From NCBI GenBank assembly GCA_023055505.1, contig JALIRH010000018.1:13555646-13619645 (forward strand): a stretch of 64,000 nucleotides of DNA, given 5' to 3'. This document shows positions 61,301 through 64,000 of this stretch, in pieces. The notes under the pieces are model-generated. The model was not told the DNA's origin. It did no database searches and was given only the letters and a program-made list of their open reading frames with translations. Numbering within the stretch: position 1 is the first letter of the stretch; every line of letters begins with the position of its first letter. Both the position numbers and the translations under genes were made by a program. Source of the stretch: Callipepla californica brunnescens. Taxonomy: Eukaryota; Chordata; Aves; Galliformes; Odontophoridae.

Positions 61301-61868
61301 AGAATTGTCAGAGGAGAGACATATATCAGTATCAAGATGGGCCTCAATAAAAACTAAAAAGAATGGCTAAAACACTGACTATCTTATTGCTACCAGTAAT
61401 ATCTTTTTCAGTTACTTAAGAATATGAAGGAAAAAGAGTAAAGTGTAGTGATTTATCTCTTTTAATACTTTACATAGAAAATTTACCTGTATAGTGACCT
61501 CATTACTGTCTACAATCACAGAACATTCATATTCAGTCAAATTCATGGTGCTGATCCAGCTCAGTTCTGTTTTCCACCAATTCAGCGTCAAATTTTGGAT
61601 GGGTGAATCTGATATCTCCCCTGAAATTATCATACAATAGGATCAGTTAAGTGAAGATTTTTGGAGTACAGAGGTTACTACTTACCAGGTCTAAGACAAA
61701 AGGCAACTGGAGGACACATATATATAAAGAGAAGCACGTTACACTTCATCTAAGGGGATATCTGCAGGAACTGTTCTACTCACAATTTGTGCACTGCCAA
61801 CCATCATACATCTGGGCAACCAGCAGCATCCACTGTGTCATGAAGATGAGTCCAAGACACGCAAGCAT
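46305..61868 (-). CDS. CSF2RA: class I cytokine receptor alpha chain, CSF2RA by position (IL3RA/CSF2RA family)
   Basis: Eleven coding exons, in transcript order: 61868-61784, 61620-61487, 59530-59404, 58372-58243, 58143-57974, 55849-55710, 50516-50478, 49454-49325, 48893-48797, 47249-47168, 46379-46305. They join in frame to 402 codons plus stop. Every exon has the same phase as its counterpart in the neighbouring IL3RA-like gene. Seen: a signal peptide in residues 1-19; an N-terminal domain with [15 protein letters not shown]; a cytokine-binding domain with [17 protein letters not shown]; a PPSNVTVNC start of the last domain; [10 protein letters not shown] (box at 309-313); a transmembrane helix at about 328-349; and box 1, [12 protein letters not shown] (358 onward). 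PPSNVTV and WSEAVEFG match remembered human CSF2RA (PPSNVTV, WSEAIEFG) well. Expected role: GM-CSF (or IL-3) binding chain of a heteromeric receptor with the common beta chain. The tail [11 protein letters not shown] looks more IL3RA-like. Confidence 0.8.
47168..47249 (-). CDS. CSF2RA: CSF2RA-like exon 10, box 1
   Basis: 82 nt, acceptor actccag, donor gtaggc. Encodes [18 protein letters not shown] and RGQPDVNPE, including the box 1 proline motif. Confidence 0.88.
47885..48542 (+). repeat. CR1 LINE fragments in CSF2RA-like intron 9
   Basis: Sense CR1 in pieces: a 3' piece (agagaaggctaagaggtgac) at the left, a reverse-transcriptase piece ([19 protein letters not shown]) at 48.0-48.2 kb, and the terminal end gatgatcttagagatctttc ... 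aatgattctatgattctat. Confidence 0.85.
48797..48893 (-). CDS. CSF2RA: CSF2RA-like exon 9, transmembrane segment
   Basis: 97 nt, acceptor cttccag, donor gtatac. Encodes GNEETFSSS, then a hydrophobic helix [18 protein letters not shown], then IFFCR. Confidence 0.9.
49325..49454 (-). CDS. CSF2RA: CSF2RA-like exon 8, WSXWS box
   Basis: 130 nt, acceptor tgcttag, donor gtaaga. Encodes [27 protein letters not shown] and [12 protein letters not shown]. Confidence 0.92.
50478..50516 (-). CDS. CSF2RA: CSF2RA-like exon 7, 39-nt microexon
   Basis: Acceptor gttttacag, donor gtaagt, 13 codons, phase 0 on both sides: [13 protein letters not shown]. Matches the paralog's microexon in length and phase but hardly in sequence. 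The intron upstream of it is 5.2 kb and full of CR1. Confidence 0.82.
50865..51655 (-). repeat. CR1 LINE 3' end
   Basis: Antisense, about 790 bp. Starts cacagaatcatagaatgttt; the minus-strand frame at 51650-51138 encodes [32 protein letters not shown] and [17 protein letters not shown], typical of the CR1 polymerase C-terminus. Confidence 0.93.
52220..52390 (-). repeat. CR1 LINE 3' fragment
   Basis: Antisense CR1: ggacctctggaggccatcca, gctaagcaggttccctacat, ggtgggttttgaatacctcc, gggcagcctgttcatggtca. Confidence 0.85.
53575..55540 (+). repeat. long CR1 LINE remnant (about 2 kb)
   Basis: The longest CR1 copy here, in the CSF2RA-like intron 6 and antisense to it. Pieces of ORF2 in order: linker region ([33 protein letters not shown]), reverse transcriptase ([50 protein letters not shown]), then [17 protein letters not shown] and the 3' end with ttctgtgattctgtgattct. 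Several frameshifts and stops make it inactive. Confidence 0.95.
55710..55849 (-). CDS. CSF2RA: CSF2RA-like exon 6, membrane-proximal domain start
   Basis: 140 nt, acceptor catttcag, donor gtaaga. Encodes [19 protein letters not shown] and [11 protein letters not shown]. Confidence 0.92.
55850..57973 (-). other. CSF2RA: CSF2RA-like intron 5
   Basis: 2.1 kb without a recognised repeat or exon. A minus-strand open frame at 56535-56344 has no family support. Confidence 0.65.
57974..58143 (-). CDS. CSF2RA: CSF2RA-like exon 5
   Basis: 170 nt, acceptor tacacag, donor gtaagt. Encodes [20 protein letters not shown] and [20 protein letters not shown]. Confidence 0.93.
58243..58372 (-). CDS. CSF2RA: CSF2RA-like exon 4, cytokine-binding domain
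   Basis: 130 nt, acceptor gtttgcag, donor gtgagt. Encodes [35 protein letters not shown] and LYWQNS. 39 of 44 residues equal the paralog's exon 4. Confidence 0.93.
59404..59530 (-). CDS. CSF2RA: CSF2RA-like exon 3, N-terminal domain
   Basis: 127 nt, acceptor atttttcag, donor gtaata. Encodes [19 protein letters not shown] and [14 protein letters not shown]. Confidence 0.85.
60781..60816 (+). repeat. (TC)n / poly(T) tract
   Basis: Eight or so TC units running into about 18 T, inside intron 2 of the CSF2RA-like gene. Confidence 0.85.
61487..61620 (-). CDS. CSF2RA: CSF2RA-like exon 2, N-terminal domain
   Basis: 134 nt, acceptor aatttcag, donor gtaaat. Encodes [17 protein letters not shown] and [14 protein letters not shown]. 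Only about 14 of 45 residues match exon 2 of the paralog. Confidence 0.88.
61784..61868 (-). CDS. CSF2RA: CSF2RA-like exon 1, signal peptide
   Basis: ATG at 61868 on the minus strand, preceded by gaagaaaag as in the paralog. Encodes [18 protein letters not shown], then [10 protein letters not shown]; donor gtgagt, phase 1. Confidence 0.82.
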
Positions 61869-62636
61869 CTTTTCTTCCTTGAAGACAGAAAGCAGCAAAA
61901 AATTGTCCAGTGTGAAAGATGTCAGAGCAAACTGCTCTCCTCTGAATTGGTCTGCTCTGATCTGCTTGTTTTACTTGCTTCCAAACCATCTGGCTGTCTC
62001 AGTTCTTGAGCAAGAAAAGATTATATGGACCAGGGAATCTTTAAAATGGATGGTAAGAAGATTAACAAAGTTATTTTTTCTGCAACAAAATAATTTGTGT
62101 GATGATTTATAAAGCTGTTGACATGGGAACTGCCCACTTGATGACCGCTGAGGTCTAAAGATTATCTATCAGCTGTACAGAAGGATTAGGATGAGTAGAC
62201 CTCAAGCATGTGGGTAAATAGCTGCAAACAGAAAATGTCAGAATCTGATACAGCAAAATCAATCAGCTCTAGATACTCAGCGATCACTATGCTAAGCTTG
62301 GTGACAGTGTTAACTCAGTTTACTTTCAAGTGTAGTTTTTAGTCTACATGCATAAAAGTAGATCTAGTAGCAGCATCTAAGTTTATTACAATTTCAGTGC
62401 CAAAACCAGAAAGAAAACAAAACAAAAAAAAAATGTTGATAAGGAACTTTCTTTGCAGGCAGTAGATACTTTGCTTACAAAAATCTTTATTCAGCTCGGT
62501 TCCATGTATTTCTCTGCCAGCTTTTGAGATTCTGCCTAGGACATCATCCCTCCAGTCCCTGCTGGCTTCCTATATCTATCTTAGAGCATTATTAAATACC
62601 TCCACAAACAAAACAGAAAGACAAAGATAAACCTAC

Positions 62637-62725
62637 CTTGTATTTGAAAACTTCTCTGACTCATTTATCTTTGTCTCATAGCCTTGCAGCTCAGAGAGGA
62701 TGGAAAGACTCGTGATAGTTATAAA
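62637..62725 (-). promoter_or_regulatory. CSF2RA: candidate promoter and noncoding first exon of CSF2RA-like gene
   Basis: On the minus strand a TATA-like ctttataact near 62722 is followed about 30 nt later by sequence ending in a good donor (tacaag then gtaggt, exon end 62637). The coding exon upstream edge at about 61877 has a pyrimidine-rich acceptor-like ttctgtcttcaag. Position and spacing fit a 5' UTR exon, but no conserved content can confirm it. Confidence 0.35.
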
Positions 62726-62799
62726 GCCACAAATAGAGCTATCTCCTTGTCTCTTATGTTTTAGGGAACACTCATATCATCGGAAGTGTTGCAAGATGT

Positions 62800-64000
62800 G
62801 ATGCTCATCACTTCCCTCCTCTTTGTTACGAAATCAAGAATCTTGTAAATTTTAAAACTCACATTTAATGCAGTATGAACAATTAGGTGGCTGGTTAAAT
62901 TTTCCTTTTTGCTGTAAAGAGTGTGTTAATATTTTTTAATCCAATGAATATGTAAAAACATTTTATTTTACAGATATTTCTCTCTGTCTGTAAATAATTC
63001 TCAACAGTACAAAGCATAACTCAATAAAAAGCATATCCTTCCATAGGCCAAGTGTGCTGCCCCTGGTACTTGAGAATAGGCCCTGGAGGCAAGGTCCCAT
63101 CCAACAGCTCTATCAGGAGGAGGCAGCCAGGGGTATGGAGGCATTCCCATTTGCCTGGATAAGAGGCACAATGGTGGATGCAGCTGGGCAGGGCCATGTC
63201 AGCACCAGGCAACGCTGTGGAGAGCTGAAACTTGGCCATTCTGCAGTCTCTCAGTGACAGGGGCTGGTGGCCCTGGGGTGATATTTTAAGGAGAATATAG
63301 ACGGAAAAGTGCCTGGGGTAATAAAATTAGAGCCATAGCAAATGTCAGGGAGAATCTAATGGGATTTTGAAAACTGAAGGAAGACAGAGTTTCTGTGCAT
63401 CTGTTTGTTTTTTTTTTCTCTCTCCTTTCTCCTTGAGGGATATCCTTTGTCTCCCTTTTCCCAGATCGTTAAATTCTCAGATAGTTAAGCAGCCTCCCAC
63501 CCCGTTCCTGCATCAGACACCTCTAAAGCAGGAGTTCTGCTCCCCTTCTGGCACCTCACACTGCAGGAAAAGAGAAGAAAAGGTGCTGAGGTGACCTAGA
63601 GACTAGGCTGGAAAGGAAGAAGGCTGGAATCAGTTCCACGAAAGTTGCATTTGTTGATTCTGCACCATTTTAAGGACCTCAGCTGTTGCTCTGAGGATGT
63701 TGTGTCTCCACATGCCTACAGGCATTTCCTGAGTAAAGTGGGCAGAGCACAAGCCCATATATGGCCGTGGCTGGTTGGCTATGCAGTGCGTGTATCTGAC
63801 GCAGCCGCTCATCACACTGGGGAGGACATAGTAGGACACTGGATGACTGCATTTTCTGTGTGCCTAAATTTGGTTCTGGGAAGTGCTGTCAACTTCCAGC
63901 TTTCAAGTCCTTCCAATTACATGTCTTACAATGTGTGAAAAAAGAGAAACACAACCATGCAATGTTGCATTCTTTCTTTCTCCAGTCCAGCTCCATGACA
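62800..64000. other. region upstream of CSF2RA-like gene
   Basis: No exon of the next expected gene (CRLF2 in the human order) was recognised. Two plus-strand open frames (63054-63257 and 63645-63938) have more balanced composition than their surroundings but no motif or splice support. Confidence 0.5.

Larger units (their letters stand above)
58373..61486 (-). other. CSF2RA: CSF2RA-like introns 3 and 2
   Basis: Apart from exon 3 (59404-59530) this 3.1 kb shows only A+T-rich sequence and the CT/T tract at 60.78 kb. The first 55 nt beside exon 4 resemble the matching flank in the paralog. Confidence 0.6.

Noticed and set aside
63054..63938. Two open frames near the right edge as possible CRLF2 exons
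   Set aside because: Wrong strand for the expected gene, no cytokine-receptor motifs (paired Cys, WSXWS, box 1), no matching splice phases.

Overview
The window is vertebrate, most likely avian nuclear DNA. Evidence: long introns with GT-AG borders, at least twenty CR1 LINE fragments ending in the bird-typical 3' octamer repeats (attctgtg / attctatg), and a gene order matching the block that in humans lies in pseudoautosomal region 1. No tools were run. Exons were assembled by eye from splice sites, reading phase and remembered family motifs. The species cannot be fixed from this sequence; a galliform is plausible.

Layout. (1) Positions 1-17.3 kb, + strand: the 3' two thirds of ASMTL, a fusion of a Maf-type nucleotide pyrophosphatase domain with an acetylserotonin O-methyltransferase-like domain. 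Its first exons lie outside the window. The last coding exon is present twice, at 12,229-12,461 and 16,959-17,173. Both copies are open, spliced in the same phase, and have their own stop and poly(A) signal. (2) 18.6-23.0 kb, + strand: SLC25A6, the ADP/ATP carrier, complete in four exons (111+487+141+158 nt, 298 aa) behind a CpG island. (3) 24.5-34.1 kb, - strand: a class I cytokine receptor alpha chain with 11 coding exons (401 aa), called IL3RA mainly from position. (4) 46.2-62.8 kb, - strand: a paralogous receptor alpha chain, again 11 coding exons with identical phases (402 aa), called CSF2RA mainly from position. Between and inside these genes lie CR1 fragments, a few simple repeats and otherwise unremarkable A+T-rich DNA.

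The genes are unrelated in function: a housekeeping mitochondrial carrier, a methyltransferase-like protein, and two haematopoietic cytokine receptor subunits expected to pair with a common beta chain. SLC25A6 and the first receptor gene converge tail to tail.

Most interesting signals: the tandem terminal exon of ASMTL, with many silent differences between two intact copies; the patchwork divergence of the two receptors, where exon 4 and its flanks are nearly identical while exon 2 is only about one third identical (a gene-conversion signature); and mixed orthology cues, since position and the membrane-proximal domain suggest one naming of the receptors while the cytoplasmic tails suggest the reverse. 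I found no CRISPR, tRNA, rRNA or bacterial-type system, and no element I would call an entirely new system.
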